Notes under the pieces: generated by a model | What the model saw: the letters and a program-made list of their open reading frames with translations, nothing else | Database searches by the model: none | What the model was told of the DNA's origin: nothing | Made by a program: the position numbers and the translations under genes | Assembly (NCBI GenBank): GCA_902597015.1 | Contig: CACJWQ010000003.1 | Coordinates: 38,628-102,627 of the forward strand | DNA: 64,000 bases | Direction of reading: 5' to 3' | From: an uncultured Alphaproteobacteria bacterium | GTDB taxonomy: Bacteria; Pseudomonadota; Alphaproteobacteria; HIMB59; GCA-002718135 | Shown here: piece by piece, positions 20,417-30,347 of the stretch | How the letters are laid out: each line of letters begins with the position of its first letter | Position numbering within the stretch: position 1 is the stretch's first letter

Positions 20417-23269
20417 TTATCCAGTTTTAGCCTCTTCGTATTCATTAATTGGAGGACAAACACAAAATAAATTTCTATCACCATATACATTATCAATTCT
20501 ACTAACTGGACTCCAGTATTTATTATTTATCAAATAAGCATGAGGGTAAGCAGCTTCTTTACGGGTATATTTATGATCCCAATTGTCAGAAGATACTTCT
20601 TCAATTGTATGTGGGGCATTTTTTATAGGATTGTCTACTTTATCAAATTTACCATCTTTAATCATAGTGATTTCATTGTGAATAGAAATCATTGCTTCAC
20701 AAAATCTATCTAGTTCTTCTTTTGATTCACTTTCAGTAGGCTCAATCATTAGAGTACCAGGAACAGGAAAAGACATTGTAGGTGCATGAAATCCATAATC
20801 AATTAGTCTTTTAGCAATATCTTCATCTGAAACATTTAATTCTTGTTTAAATGGCCTAATATCTATAATGAATTCATGAGCCACCATATTATTCTTACCA
20901 GTATATAAAATAGGGTAATAATTTTTTAATCTTTCTTTAATATAATTAGCATTTAATATTGCTACTTGAGTTGCTAATTTTAAACCATCGTCACCCATCA
21001 TAGATATATAAGAATATGAAATAGGTAAAATGGATGCACTTCCCCAAGGTGCAGCTGAAACTGCCTCCTGAGTGGTTAAACCTATTTCATTTTTAAACAT
21101 GGGATGTCCAGGAGCAAATTCTGCTAAATGTTTTTTTAATCCTATAGCCCCAACTCCAGGCCCACCTCCTCCATGAGGTATACAGAATGTCTTATGGAGA
21201 TTCATATGGCATACATCAGGTCCAAATTTACCTGGTTTAGCTACACCAACCATTGCATTATAATTAGCGCCATCTAGATACACTTGGCCACCAGCATCAT
21301 GAATTTTTTTACAAATCTCAACAATACTTTCTTCAAATACACCATGTGTTGATGGATATGTAATCATTAAAGCAGACAGTCTATCACCTGCCTCTTCTAT
21401 TTTTTTATCTAAGTGATTTAAATCTACATTACCTTTGTCATCACAGTTTACAATTAAAATATCCATACCGCACATCTGAGCACTGGCTGGATTAGTTCCA
21501 TGGGCGCTTTTAGGAATTATACAAATATTTCTTTTAATATCTGAATTTTTCTCATGATATTTTTGTATAGCTAATAAACCAGCAAACTCTCCTTGTGCTC
21601 CTGCATTAGGTTGAAGTGAAACTGCATCAAAACCAGTAATATCTTTTAACATCAATATTAATTCACTCATCATTTCATTATATCCCTCACGTTGATGGGG
21701 CTCTAAGAATGGATGCGCATTTGAAAAACCTGGTAATGTAATTGGAAGCATTTCGGATGCCGCATTTAATTTCATAGTACAAGATCCAAGAGGAATCATT
21801 GATCTATTTAAAGCAACGTCTTTATTTTCTAATTTTTTTAAATATCTCATCATTTCTGTTTCAGAATGATAGATATTAAATACAGGATGAGTTAATATTT
21901 TATCTTTTCTATCTAAATCACTTTTGAAAATCGAACCTTCAATTTTACTTTCAATTTCTTCTGCGTATATTTCATTATTGTTTTCATTAAAAAATTTAAT
22001 TAAATTATCTACATCTTGTAGTGATGTAGTTTCATCTAAGGAAATAGAAAAATGATCGTCATTTACAAATCTAAAATTTATACCATTGTCTATAGATTTA
22101 TTTACCCAGTATTTAGATTTTGTATCTTTTATTAATAATGTATCAAAATAATTTTTAGATTTTACTTCAAAATTTAATATCTCTAATGATTTCTTTAGAT
22201 ATCTAGACTTATAATGAATGTCCTCAGCAATATTTTTTAATCTAGTTGGACCATGATATATTGCATATGAAGCAGATATAATTGCTAATAAAGCTTGTGC
22301 AGTACATATATTACTTGTAGCTTTTTCCCTTCTTATGTGTTGCTCACGAGTTTGAAGAGCCATTCTGTAAGATCTTTTATTAGTACGATCAACTGATACA
22401 CCAATTAGTCTTCCAGGTATCATTCTTTTATATTCATCTAATGTTGCAAAATATGCTGCGTGTGGACCTCCTAGACCCATTGGAACTCCAAACCTTTGAG
22501 TACTTCCAACAACTATATCAGCTCCAAAATCTTTTGGTGATTTCATAACTACCAAACTCATTATATCAGCTGCTATGATTGATAACGCATCATGAGATTT
22601 ATTTATATTTATTAAATCGTTGAGATTTGCAATTTCTCCGTATGTATCTGGATTTTGAATTAAACAACCAAATGTATCATCATCTGGATTATCAAAAATA
22701 ATTTTTATACCTAGGGGTTTAGCTCTTGTTTTTAAGACAGATAGTGTTTGTGGATGACATTTATTTTGAATACAAAAAGTAAACTTTGCACTTTTTTTAA
22801 TTTTAAAAGCCATCATCATAGCCTCAGCTGCCGCAGTACTTTCATCAAGTAAAGATGCATTTGCAATATCCATTCCAGTCAAATCAATTATCATTTGTTG
22901 AAAATTCATTAACATTTCTAACCTACCCTGACTTACTTCTGGTTGATAAGGTGTGTAAGCAGTGTACCATCCTGGATTTTCAAGAATATTTCTTAAAATA
23001 ACACTAGGGGTAATAGTGTTGTAATAACCCATTCCAATATAAGTTTTTTTGAAATTATTTTTCAAAGATAAAAGTTGAGTATTAATTTTATTAAACTCCT
23101 CAGACATACCAGGTCTAAATTTAAGTTTATCTTTAAAAATGATATGATTTGGTACCGTTTTTTCAATTAATTCATCTAATGATGTGCAATTTATTAATTT
23201 GAGCATTTCTCCAATATCTTCATTTCTAGGTCCTATATGTCTGCTAACAAATTTATCTAAATCAATCAT
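20417..23269 (-). CDS. gcvP: Glycine dehydrogenase (decarboxylating), P-protein
   Basis: Full-length 950 aa; VGSTQRFGVPMGLGGPHAAYFA and DVCHMNLHKTFCIPHGGGGPGVG (PLP lysine region). Confidence 0.98.
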   Translation of the reverse strand: MIDLDKFVSRHIGPRNEDIGEMLKLINCTSLDELIEKTVPNHIIFKDKLKFRPGMSEEFNKINTQLLSLKNNFKKTYIGMGYYNTITPSVILRNILENPGWYTAYTPYQPEVSQGRLEMLMNFQQMIIDLTGMDIANASLLDESTAAAEAMMMAFKIKKSAKFTFCIQNKCHPQTLSVLKTRAKPLGIKIIFDNPDDDTFGCLIQNPDTYGEIANLNDLININKSHDALSIIAADIMSLVVMKSPKDFGADIVVGSTQRFGVPMGLGGPHAAYFATLDEYKRMIPGRLIGVSVDRTNKRSYRMALQTREQHIRREKATSNICTAQALLAIISASYAIYHGPTRLKNIAEDIHYKSRYLKKSLEILNFEVKSKNYFDTLLIKDTKSKYWVNKSIDNGINFRFVNDDHFSISLDETTSLQDVDNLIKFFNENNNEIYAEEIESKIEGSIFKSDLDRKDKILTHPVFNIYHSETEMMRYLKKLENKDVALNRSMIPLGSCTMKLNAASEMLPITLPGFSNAHPFLEPHQREGYNEMMSELILMLKDITGFDAVSLQPNAGAQGEFAGLLAIQKYHEKNSDIKRNICIIPKSAHGTNPASAQMCGMDILIVNCDDKGNVDLNHLDKKIEEAGDRLSALMITYPSTHGVFEESIVEICKKIHDAGGQVYLDGANYNAMVGVAKPGKFGPDVCHMNLHKTFCIPHGGGGPGVGAIGLKKHLAEFAPGHPMFKNEIGLTTQEAVSAAPWGSASILPISYSYISMMGDDGLKLATQVAILNANYIKERLKNYYPILYTGKNNMVAHEFIIDIRPFKQELNVSDEDIAKRLIDYGFHAPTMSFPVPGTLMIEPTESESKEELDRFCEAMISIHNEITMIKDGKFDKVDNPIKNAPHTIEEVSSDNWDHKYTRKEAAYPHAYLINNKYWSPVSRIDNVYGDRNLFCVCPPINEYEEAKTG

Positions 23270-23641
23270 CTATTGTTCCAAAAATTGTTTATATTCATCT
23301 TTTGACATAAGTTCAGAATATTGATTTGAATCAGAAATTTTCATTTTAAAAATCCATCCCTCATTTTCTGCATCTTGATTAATAATAGCAGCGTCATTTT
23401 CTAAATTATTATTAACTTCAATTATTTCTCCATCTATTGGAGCGTAAATATCAGAAGCCGCTTTTACAGATTCAACGACACATATTTCATCTTTTGCTTT
23501 AACCAAATTTCCAACTGATGGTAATTCAATAAAAACTATATCTCCAAGAGATTCTTGGGCGTGATTGCTAATACCAATTGTAGCAATTTCATTTTCAATT
23601 GAAACCCATTCATGATCTTTTGTATATTTTTTTTCACTCAT
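23270..23641 (-). CDS. gcvH: Glycine cleavage system H protein
   Basis: YTKDHEWVSIENEIATIGISNHAQESLGDIVFIELP; lipoyl site VVESVKAASDIYAP; start trimmed to MSEKK. Confidence 0.97.
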   Translation of the reverse strand: MSEKKYTKDHEWVSIENEIATIGISNHAQESLGDIVFIELPSVGNLVKAKDEICVVESVKAASDIYAPIDGEIIEVNNNLENDAAIINQDAENEGWIFKMKISDSNQYSELMSKDEYKQFLEQ

Positions 23642-24758
23642 ATGTGCTCCCATTTTTTTTATAATTTTTTTTTACGAAAGGTAGATTATTAATTTTTACT
23701 AATTCTAATTTTTTTCTAATTTCACAAAAAATTGGATTATCAGAATTGAATTCAGATTTTATATAACCAATAGCAATAGATTTGTTAAGATTAGGAGAGA
23801 AACATCCACTTGTTATTTTGCCAATTTCATTATTATTATTATCGAATAATTTCATTCCATCTCTTAGCATTGATTTATTGGTAGAAATTAGTCCTATTTT
23901 TTTATTAGATAATTTATTTTTTAATTGATCAGATAAAATTTTATTTCCATTTAAATTTTTATCTTCTAATCTTTCTTTATCTAAAGCCCATGATAAACCA
24001 GCTTCTATTGGTGTAATATTTTCATTTAATTCATGACCATATAAACTTAATCCAGCCTCAAGCCTTAGTGAATCTCTAGAACCTAAACCACAAAGCATTG
24101 TATTTTTATTTTTAAGTAAATCAGTAATTAACTTTTCTGCACTTTCGTTTGGAAGAGAAAGTTCAAAACCATCTTCACCAGTATAACCTGATCTACTTAC
24201 TATTATTTCATTGTTGTTATATTTACTTATTAAAATATCAAAAAAATTCATATTATTTGGAATGTCAATAATGTTTTTTAAAACATTAAAAGAGTCTGGT
24301 CCTTGGATCGCGAATAAACAATTTATATTATAAATTTTTTCTGCATTAGGGGCACAAGAAATAAAAATTTCTTCGTCTTCTTTTTTTCGAGATGCATTAT
24401 AAACAATATATAAATATGACTTATTTTTAATATAAATATTTGAAACAATTAGATCATCAATAACACCGCCATCTTTATTTAGTAAAAATGAATAGTGGGA
24501 TCTATTTTTAATTAATTTTTTTAATTTTAATGGAATATATTTTTCTAATTTATCTAAATATGATTCTTTATTTTCAATTAATATTTGACCCATGTGACTA
24601 ACATCAAAAATTCCAGAGTGGTTTCTGACGTTTTTGTGTTCATTAATTATTCCAGTTTTATAATTAATAGGCATATTAAAACCTGCAAAAGGCAATATTT
24701 TTGCACCATTATTTTGATGAAAATTTTTCAGTGGAATGTCTATTGGTAACTGGTTCAA
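23634..24758 (-). CDS. gcvT: Aminomethyltransferase (glycine cleavage T protein); TTG start at 24758 preferred
   Basis: LPFAGFNMPINYKTGIINEHKNVRNHSGIFDVSHMGQI; GYTGEDGFELSL. The track ATG (24806) lies inside the riboswitch aptamer; TTG at 24758 has GGAG seven nt upstream. Confidence 0.93.
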   Translation of the reverse strand: MNQLPIDIPLKNFHQNNGAKILPFAGFNMPINYKTGIINEHKNVRNHSGIFDVSHMGQILIENKESYLDKLEKYIPLKLKKLIKNRSHYSFLLNKDGGVIDDLIVSNIYIKNKSYLYIVYNASRKKEDEEIFISCAPNAEKIYNINCLFAIQGPDSFNVLKNIIDIPNNMNFFDILISKYNNNEIIVSRSGYTGEDGFELSLPNESAEKLITDLLKNKNTMLCGLGSRDSLRLEAGLSLYGHELNENITPIEAGLSWALDKERLEDKNLNGNKILSDQLKNKLSNKKIGLISTNKSMLRDGMKLFDNNNNEIGKITSGCFSPNLNKSIAIGYIKSEFNSDNPIFCEIRKKLELVKINNLPFVKKNYKKNGSTYE

Positions 24759-24777
24759 ATAAAATCTCCATTTACCC

Positions 24778-24915
24778 CTCTGTCTTTTTACCTGAGAGCT
24801 TTTCACCTTCGGTAGAGCTAAATGCTCTTTTCCAGAGTTTATTTTTAACGGTCCATTTTGCCTGAGAGTTTCCGGGTCGTTGCTCCTTCGGCTCTGAAAA
24901 TCAGTATCTCCCGTT
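24778..24915 (-). promoter_or_regulatory. Tandem glycine riboswitch upstream of gcvT
   Basis: Minus strand has two aptamers, AACGGGAGA..AGCCGAAGGAGCAA..CCCGGAAACTCTCAGGCAAAATGGACCGTT and CTCTGG..CTCTACCGAAGGTGAAAAGCTCTCAGGTAAAAAGACAGAG; conserved CCGAAGG and CTCTCAGG occur twice. Confidence 0.93.
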
Positions 24916-24949
24916 AATTATTTGTATACTTATTTTTATAATTTAACAA

Positions 24950-25522
24950 TTAATTTAGAGGTATTTTATTATTAATTTTTGATTTTTGGTAAATTTCTGA
25001 CAATTTTTGATACTCTTCTTTAATCAGATTGATTTTATTAGATAATGATCCTTCTAAGCCTAATCTTTTAATTTCTGATAAAATTGAGTAACTTTGCCAA
25101 TAATCATTATTAATATTATATTTACCATCTTTGATCTTAAAAACCTCTGTCAAAATTTTGAGATCATGAGGAATATGGAAACCTTCCTTTGTATCAGTAT
25201 ATGAAAAAAAATAGTAAAAATTGTCAAATCCCGCCCAAGTAATGGCTGATAAACACATAGAACAGGGCTGATGCGTACTTATGAAATAATAATCTTTTGT
25301 ATTAAATAGTTTTTTTTCAAATAAATTAAAAAGAGTTGAAATTTCTCCATGGAATAATGGATTTTTGATTTCCTGATTTGTACCTAGGCAAACGAGACTT
25401 AGGTCAGATTTTTTAACTATAAATCCACCAAATATTTTATTTCCTTCCTTTATTGATGTATATGTTAATGGAATTAGATCATCGATAATAATATCTAAAA
25501 TTCTTTGATAATTACTAATCAT
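24950..25522 (-). CDS. Nucleoside/cytidine deaminase-like zinc hydrolase
   Basis: FHGEISTLFNL (HxE) and THQPCSMCLSAITWAGF (PCxxC). Confidence 0.85.
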   Translation of the reverse strand: MISNYQRILDIIIDDLIPLTYTSIKEGNKIFGGFIVKKSDLSLVCLGTNQEIKNPLFHGEISTLFNLFEKKLFNTKDYYFISTHQPCSMCLSAITWAGFDNFYYFFSYTDTKEGFHIPHDLKILTEVFKIKDGKYNINNDYWQSYSILSEIKRLGLEGSLSNKINLIKEEYQKLSEIYQKSKINNKIPLN

Positions 25523-26400
25523 AGTTTGGCTTCCTTTAATTGTTTTATTTGTGATGGCAATGAAACAATCCCACTTAAAACAATAAATACTGCGCCAACA
25601 TATGCATAAAAATTCATATACTCATTAAAAATAAATATCCCTACTAATGATGACCATAGAACCTGAAGGTATACTAAACTAAATACAGAAGCATAATGTT
25701 TTTGAGCAATTTTAAATGCAGTTGTTGCAAAAAACATAGCGGAATTAATAAATAATGCAGCAGTTAAAATTAAGAAAAAATCAAAAAGAGATACTTTTAA
25801 TGGATTCATTAAAAATAAGGGTATTGAAACAAAGTGAACAAAAAAACCACCATACAAGAAATAACCAATATTTGTTGTTACATAACTGTATTTATTTACA
25901 ATAAAAGTTGTAACGGTAATTAGGAATACTCCAATGAGAACAATTAAATAATAAATATTAAAATTTTCAAATCCTGGTTGGATAACAAATATAACTCCTA
26001 AAAAACCAATAAACAACGACACATAGGTCAATAAATTTAATTTTTCGTTTAATAAAAAAATAGCAAATATTGTTCCCATTAATGGTGCAGTCATATTTAA
26101 AGTTGTAAACTCTGGAAGTTTAATTTGTTCAAGTGTTATAAAGGCTATAAATGGTAGAGGAATATTTAAAAAACCTCTAAAAATTGGTGGAAAATAATTT
26201 GTACATTTTACATGTTTTTTTAAAGTTCCATTAATTAAAAAATAAAATGGGAAACATAGAAAAATGGGTATTCCATAAAAAATGAAATGATAAAATTTTA
26301 CATCTGTTTGTGATAGATAATTTATTATGGCGTCATTTGTTACAAAAAAAATTCCAGCAAAAAACAAAAGGATTGAAGAATAAATTATACTTTTTTTCAT
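25519..26400 (-). CDS. DMT superfamily (EamA) transporter
   Basis: Ten hydrophobic segments, GFLGVIFVIQPGFENFNIYYL. Confidence 0.87.
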   Translation of the reverse strand: MKKSIIYSSILLFFAGIFFVTNDAIINYLSQTDVKFYHFIFYGIPIFLCFPFYFLINGTLKKHVKCTNYFPPIFRGFLNIPLPFIAFITLEQIKLPEFTTLNMTAPLMGTIFAIFLLNEKLNLLTYVSLFIGFLGVIFVIQPGFENFNIYYLIVLIGVFLITVTTFIVNKYSYVTTNIGYFLYGGFFVHFVSIPLFLMNPLKVSLFDFFLILTAALFINSAMFFATTAFKIAQKHYASVFSLVYLQVLWSSLVGIFIFNEYMNFYAYVGAVFIVLSGIVSLPSQIKQLKEAKL

Positions 26401-26419
26401 AAATAAATATTAATAAAGA

Positions 26420-27295
26420 TTATAAATCCTTAAGTTGTTTTTTTTGTGCTTGAAGAGATAGAATTCCACTTAATACAATTAAAGCCGCTCCTATTAAAGC
26501 GAATAAATTAAGATATTCATTAAAAAAAATAATACCAATTAATAATGACCATAATATTTGTAAATAAAATAGTGAAAAAATTGATGAAAAATGATTTTTA
26601 GAATTTTGAAACGCATAAGTTACAAGATAAACACCCATCAAAACAATTAAACCAGCAAATAATGAAATAAAAAATAATTGGAAATTAATTAATGGATCAA
26701 ATATAAATAAAATAACAGAAACTAAATTTATAGGTACTAATCCATGTACAAAAAAACCTAAAGTAGTTGTAATATTAGAATATTTATTAGCCAAAAAACT
26801 CTGCAAAGCCAAAGTAAATGCACCATAAATGGGAAATAAATAATAAAAACTAAAATATTGAAAACCAGGTTGTATAATAAATATTACACCAATAAATCCT
26901 AAAAAAATTGCAGATGTTGTAAAATAATTTATTTTTTCTCCTAAAAATAATATTGCTAGAATTGATCCTAAAATAGGTGAGATCATATTAAGTGTTGTCC
27001 ATTCTGGTAAAGTAATATTTTGTAAACTTATAAATAACATATATGGCAAAGGTAAAAATAAAAACCCTCTTAATGTTAAAATTGAATAATTTGATGACCC
27101 TAAATATGTTTTAATATTTCCTGTGAAGTATAAATATAAAAATAGTAAAATTAACCAAGGACTTCCAAAAAATACATGATGATAAAACTTAAACTCAATT
27201 TCTGTTAAATGATTTATTATTGCATCATGTATTACAAATAAACTTCCACCAAAAATTAATGACAAAGAACAATACAAAATTTTTTTATTAAACAT
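26420..27295 (-). CDS. DMT superfamily (EamA) transporter, tandem paralog
   Basis: Co-linear similarity with 25519..26400, GFIGVIFIIQPGFQYFSFYYL. Confidence 0.87.
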   Translation of the reverse strand: MFNKKILYCSLSLIFGGSLFVIHDAIINHLTEIEFKFYHHVFFGSPWLILLFLYLYFTGNIKTYLGSSNYSILTLRGFLFLPLPYMLFISLQNITLPEWTTLNMISPILGSILAILFLGEKINYFTTSAIFLGFIGVIFIIQPGFQYFSFYYLFPIYGAFTLALQSFLANKYSNITTTLGFFVHGLVPINLVSVILFIFDPLINFQLFFISLFAGLIVLMGVYLVTYAFQNSKNHFSSIFSLFYLQILWSLLIGIIFFNEYLNLFALIGAALIVLSGILSLQAQKKQLKDL

Positions 27296-27351
27296 TAATT
27301 TTACTATTTAGGGATTGTGTGAATATAAAAAGTACTTATATTGATAGTATA

Positions 27352-27648
27352 ATGAATACAAATGAAATAAAAACTTATCGTTTAATAATAAAAGGGAAAG
27401 TTCAAGGTGTTGGATTTAGACACTGGTTTAGTGATTTAGCTATTTCTTTAGGGTTAAATGGATACGTGCAAAATAAAGAAAGTAAAGACGAAGTAGAAGC
27501 TATTATTCAAGGAGACATGCAAAGTATTCTATCTATTACAGAAAAAGCTAAAAATGGTCCTTCACTTGCATTGGTTGAGGGAGTTATTCCCAGCAGTATT
27601 ATAAGTAATGTTAAGTACTCAGGTTTTATAGTTAAATATGAAAATTAA
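27352..27648 (+). CDS. acyP: Acylphosphatase
   Basis: YRLIIKGKVQGVGFRHWFSDLAISLGLNGYVQN signature; start trimmed from 27319 to MNTNE. Confidence 0.9.
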   Translation: MNTNEIKTYRLIIKGKVQGVGFRHWFSDLAISLGLNGYVQNKESKDEVEAIIQGDMQSILSITEKAKNGPSLALVEGVIPSSIISNVKYSGFIVKYEN

Positions 27649-28979
27649 TTAAAAACATGCTTTATAGTTTTATGAAGAGAATCAAATATCTCATCAATTT
27701 GAATTTTAGTAATTGTAAATTGAGGACACAAAACAATAGCAGGACCTAAAGGTCTGCAAATTAATCCATTATCAATTGATAAATTTGCAACTTTATCACC
27801 CATGTTAAGATGACCTTCAAATGGCTCTTTTGTATCTTTATCTTTTACCATTTCTAATGCAGCCATAAGACCTATACCTCTAGTTTCTCCAATATGTTGA
27901 TAATCGTTAAATTCATTTAATCTTTCAAAAAAATAGGGCTCCATCAATTTTACATTATTTAATAAGCCCTCGTTCATAATTACATCTATAGCTTTTAGCG
28001 CTATTGCACATCCAACTGGATGACCACCAGCTGTAAAACCATGTGGAAATTCTTCTGCTTGTTCTGATACTTCAACAAATTTATCTGAAAATTCTTTATT
28101 AACTATAACTGCACCCATAGGAAAGTATCCAGCTGTTAGACATTTAGATGAAATAATTATATCTGGTTTAATGTTGTAAGTTTGACAGCCCCATAAATTT
28201 CCAGTTCTACCAAACCCACAAATTACTTCATCTGCAATAAAAGGAATGTTATATTTTTTTAATATAGGTTGAACTAAATCAAAATACGATTTCGAAGGAG
28301 GTATACAGCCACCTGCACCTTGAACAGGTTCTGCAACAAAACCTGCAATAGTTTCTGGATCTTCTTTAATGATTTTTTCTTCTAAATTTTTGGCCATCCT
28401 AAGAGAAAATTCTTCTTCCGTTTCATTCTCTAATCCATATTTCCAATAATGAGGACATTCAATATGAATAAATTCTTCAGATGGTAAACCAAACTCTTTA
28501 TTATATGGTTTAGCTGTCATTGAAGAAGCTCCTAAAGTAACGCCATGATATCCATTAATTCTTGTTATAATTTTTCGTCTTTTTGGCTTTCCAATTCTTG
28601 CATTTAACATCCATAACATTTTGACCATGGTGTCGTTTGCTTCAGATCCTGAATTACAAAAGAATACACGACCTTGATCAAAAGGTGATACTTCAATAAT
28701 TTTTTCAGATAGCTGCAACGTTTCTTCAGACAATCTTCCAAATAAAGAATGATAGCCAGCAAATTTTTCATACTGTTTTTTTGCAACTTCAATTAATCCA
28801 GGATGGTCAAAACCAGCACACTGATTCCATAGACCAGAATTCCCATCTAGATATTTATTACCTTTAGTATCGTAAACATATATTCCTTTTCCATAAGAAA
28901 TAACTAAAGGGCCTCTTTCATTTAATGACTTCAAGTCAGTAAATCCATATAAATGGCTGGAAGTATTTCTTTGTAACAT
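27645..28979 (-). CDS. Class III aminotransferase (omega-amino acid:pyruvate type)
   Basis: FFCNSGSEANDTMVKM, GYHGVTLGASSMT, AEPVQGAGGCIPP, ADEVICGFGRTGNLWG, SSKCLTAGY. Confidence 0.9.
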   Translation of the reverse strand: MLQRNTSSHLYGFTDLKSLNERGPLVISYGKGIYVYDTKGNKYLDGNSGLWNQCAGFDHPGLIEVAKKQYEKFAGYHSLFGRLSEETLQLSEKIIEVSPFDQGRVFFCNSGSEANDTMVKMLWMLNARIGKPKRRKIITRINGYHGVTLGASSMTAKPYNKEFGLPSEEFIHIECPHYWKYGLENETEEEFSLRMAKNLEEKIIKEDPETIAGFVAEPVQGAGGCIPPSKSYFDLVQPILKKYNIPFIADEVICGFGRTGNLWGCQTYNIKPDIIISSKCLTAGYFPMGAVIVNKEFSDKFVEVSEQAEEFPHGFTAGGHPVGCAIALKAIDVIMNEGLLNNVKLMEPYFFERLNEFNDYQHIGETRGIGLMAALEMVKDKDTKEPFEGHLNMGDKVANLSIDNGLICRPLGPAIVLCPQFTITKIQIDEIFDSLHKTIKHVFN

Positions 28980-29003
28980 ATCAGTTAAATATTTTTTTTT
29001 ATT

Positions 29004-29897
29004 ATGAAAAGCAAGATTTTATTTTCAGTTGGGACGATTGGTGTACTTTTTATGATGGCTGGCCAATTATCATTCTCTATAAATGATAGTTATGTCAAAC
29101 TTGTTGTAAAAAATATAGGTGATGACAATTCATTATATTCTGTAATTTTTTTAAGAGGTTTAGTTACATCAAGTCTATTAGGATTATATTTAATCTTTTT
29201 CGAAAAAAAGAATTTAATTAAAATATTATCAATCAAAAGTTTTCATATAAGAGGTTTGTATGAAGTTTTAACAGCATTATTTTTTTTGGTTGGATTAATA
29301 TTACTTCCAATATCTGAGGTTTATACACTTTTAATGACTAATCCTTTTTTTGTAACAATTTTTGCATTTCTTTTTTTGGGAGAGAAAGTTGGAATAAGAA
29401 GATGGTGTGCTGTTATTATTGGTTTCTTAGGTGTGCTAGTAGTTGTAAATCCACAAAATTTTCAATTTAATTATCTTTTACTGTTACCTATTTTAGCTGC
29501 TATTTTTTTAACTATTAGAGATATTGCTACAAAAAGTTTGGCAACTAAATCAAATAGTGTTGAAATTACATTTGTGACAGCATTGTTAATTACTGGGTTT
29601 GCAGGGTTGGGTTCAATTATTTTTGGTTATCAAGTAAGCGGTGAAGATGTAAATTATATTCTTGCTTCTAGTATATTTGTTTTATTCGGATATTTATTTT
29701 CAGTATTAACAGTTTTTTATGCACCACTCTCATTAACGGCCTCTGCAAGATACAGTGTGATTATATTTGGTATGATTTTTGGGTATTTAATACTAGGTGA
29801 AACTCCTACTTATAATATGATTGTAGGTGCAATTATTATTACATTAAGTGGTTTATTTGTAATCAAAAGAGAAAAAGAAATAGGTAAAATTAAATAA
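29004..29897 (+). CDS. DMT superfamily (EamA) transporter
   Basis: Ten TM segments; LLMTNPFFVTIFAFLFLGEKVGIRRWCAVIIGFLGVLVVVNP. Confidence 0.88.
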   Translation: MKSKILFSVGTIGVLFMMAGQLSFSINDSYVKLVVKNIGDDNSLYSVIFLRGLVTSSLLGLYLIFFEKKNLIKILSIKSFHIRGLYEVLTALFFLVGLILLPISEVYTLLMTNPFFVTIFAFLFLGEKVGIRRWCAVIIGFLGVLVVVNPQNFQFNYLLLLPILAAIFLTIRDIATKSLATKSNSVEITFVTALLITGFAGLGSIIFGYQVSGEDVNYILASSIFVLFGYLFSVLTVFYAPLSLTASARYSVIIFGMIFGYLILGETPTYNMIVGAIIITLSGLFVIKREKEIGKIK

Positions 29898-29901
29898 AAA
29901 T

Positions 29902-30345
29902 TTACTGATCCTTACAAAAATTATAAACTTCTTCAACATGACCTTTAACTTTAACTTTATTCCAAGAATTTAGAATTTTTCCATTTTTATCCATTACAAA
30001 TGTAGATCTATCTATCCCAAAATATTTTCTACCGTACATAGATTTTTCTATCCAAATACCAAGTTTATCACAATTTTTTCCTTCATCCGAACCAAGTGGG
30101 TATTTCAATTTATACTTATCTGAAAATTTTTTATTCCGATCAACAGAATCTTTAGAAGCTCCTATTACATCAAAGCCAATTTTATTAAATTTTGTTAAAT
30201 ATTTCTGAAAATCTGCGACTTCTACTGAGCATCCACCAGTTAACGCCTTAGGGTAAAAGAATAAAACTGTTTTATTCTTTAATTTAGATGAATCAAATTC
30301 ATTGTCGTTTGTTAATTGTAGTTTTATTTTAGGAATTTTTTTCAT
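29902..30345 (-). CDS. bcp: Peroxiredoxin, BCP/PrxQ-like
   Basis: VLFFYPKALTGGCSVEVADFQ...VIGASKDSVDRNKKFSDKYKLKYPLGSDEG. Confidence 0.85.
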   Translation of the reverse strand: MKKIPKIKLQLTNDNEFDSSKLKNKTVLFFYPKALTGGCSVEVADFQKYLTKFNKIGFDVIGASKDSVDRNKKFSDKYKLKYPLGSDEGKNCDKLGIWIEKSMYGRKYFGIDRSTFVMDKNGKILNSWNKVKVKGHVEEVYNFCKDQ

Positions 30346-30347
30346 AA

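Noticed and set aside
28604-28792. Minus-strand ORF of 62 aa
   Set aside because: Alternative frame inside the class III aminotransferase gene.
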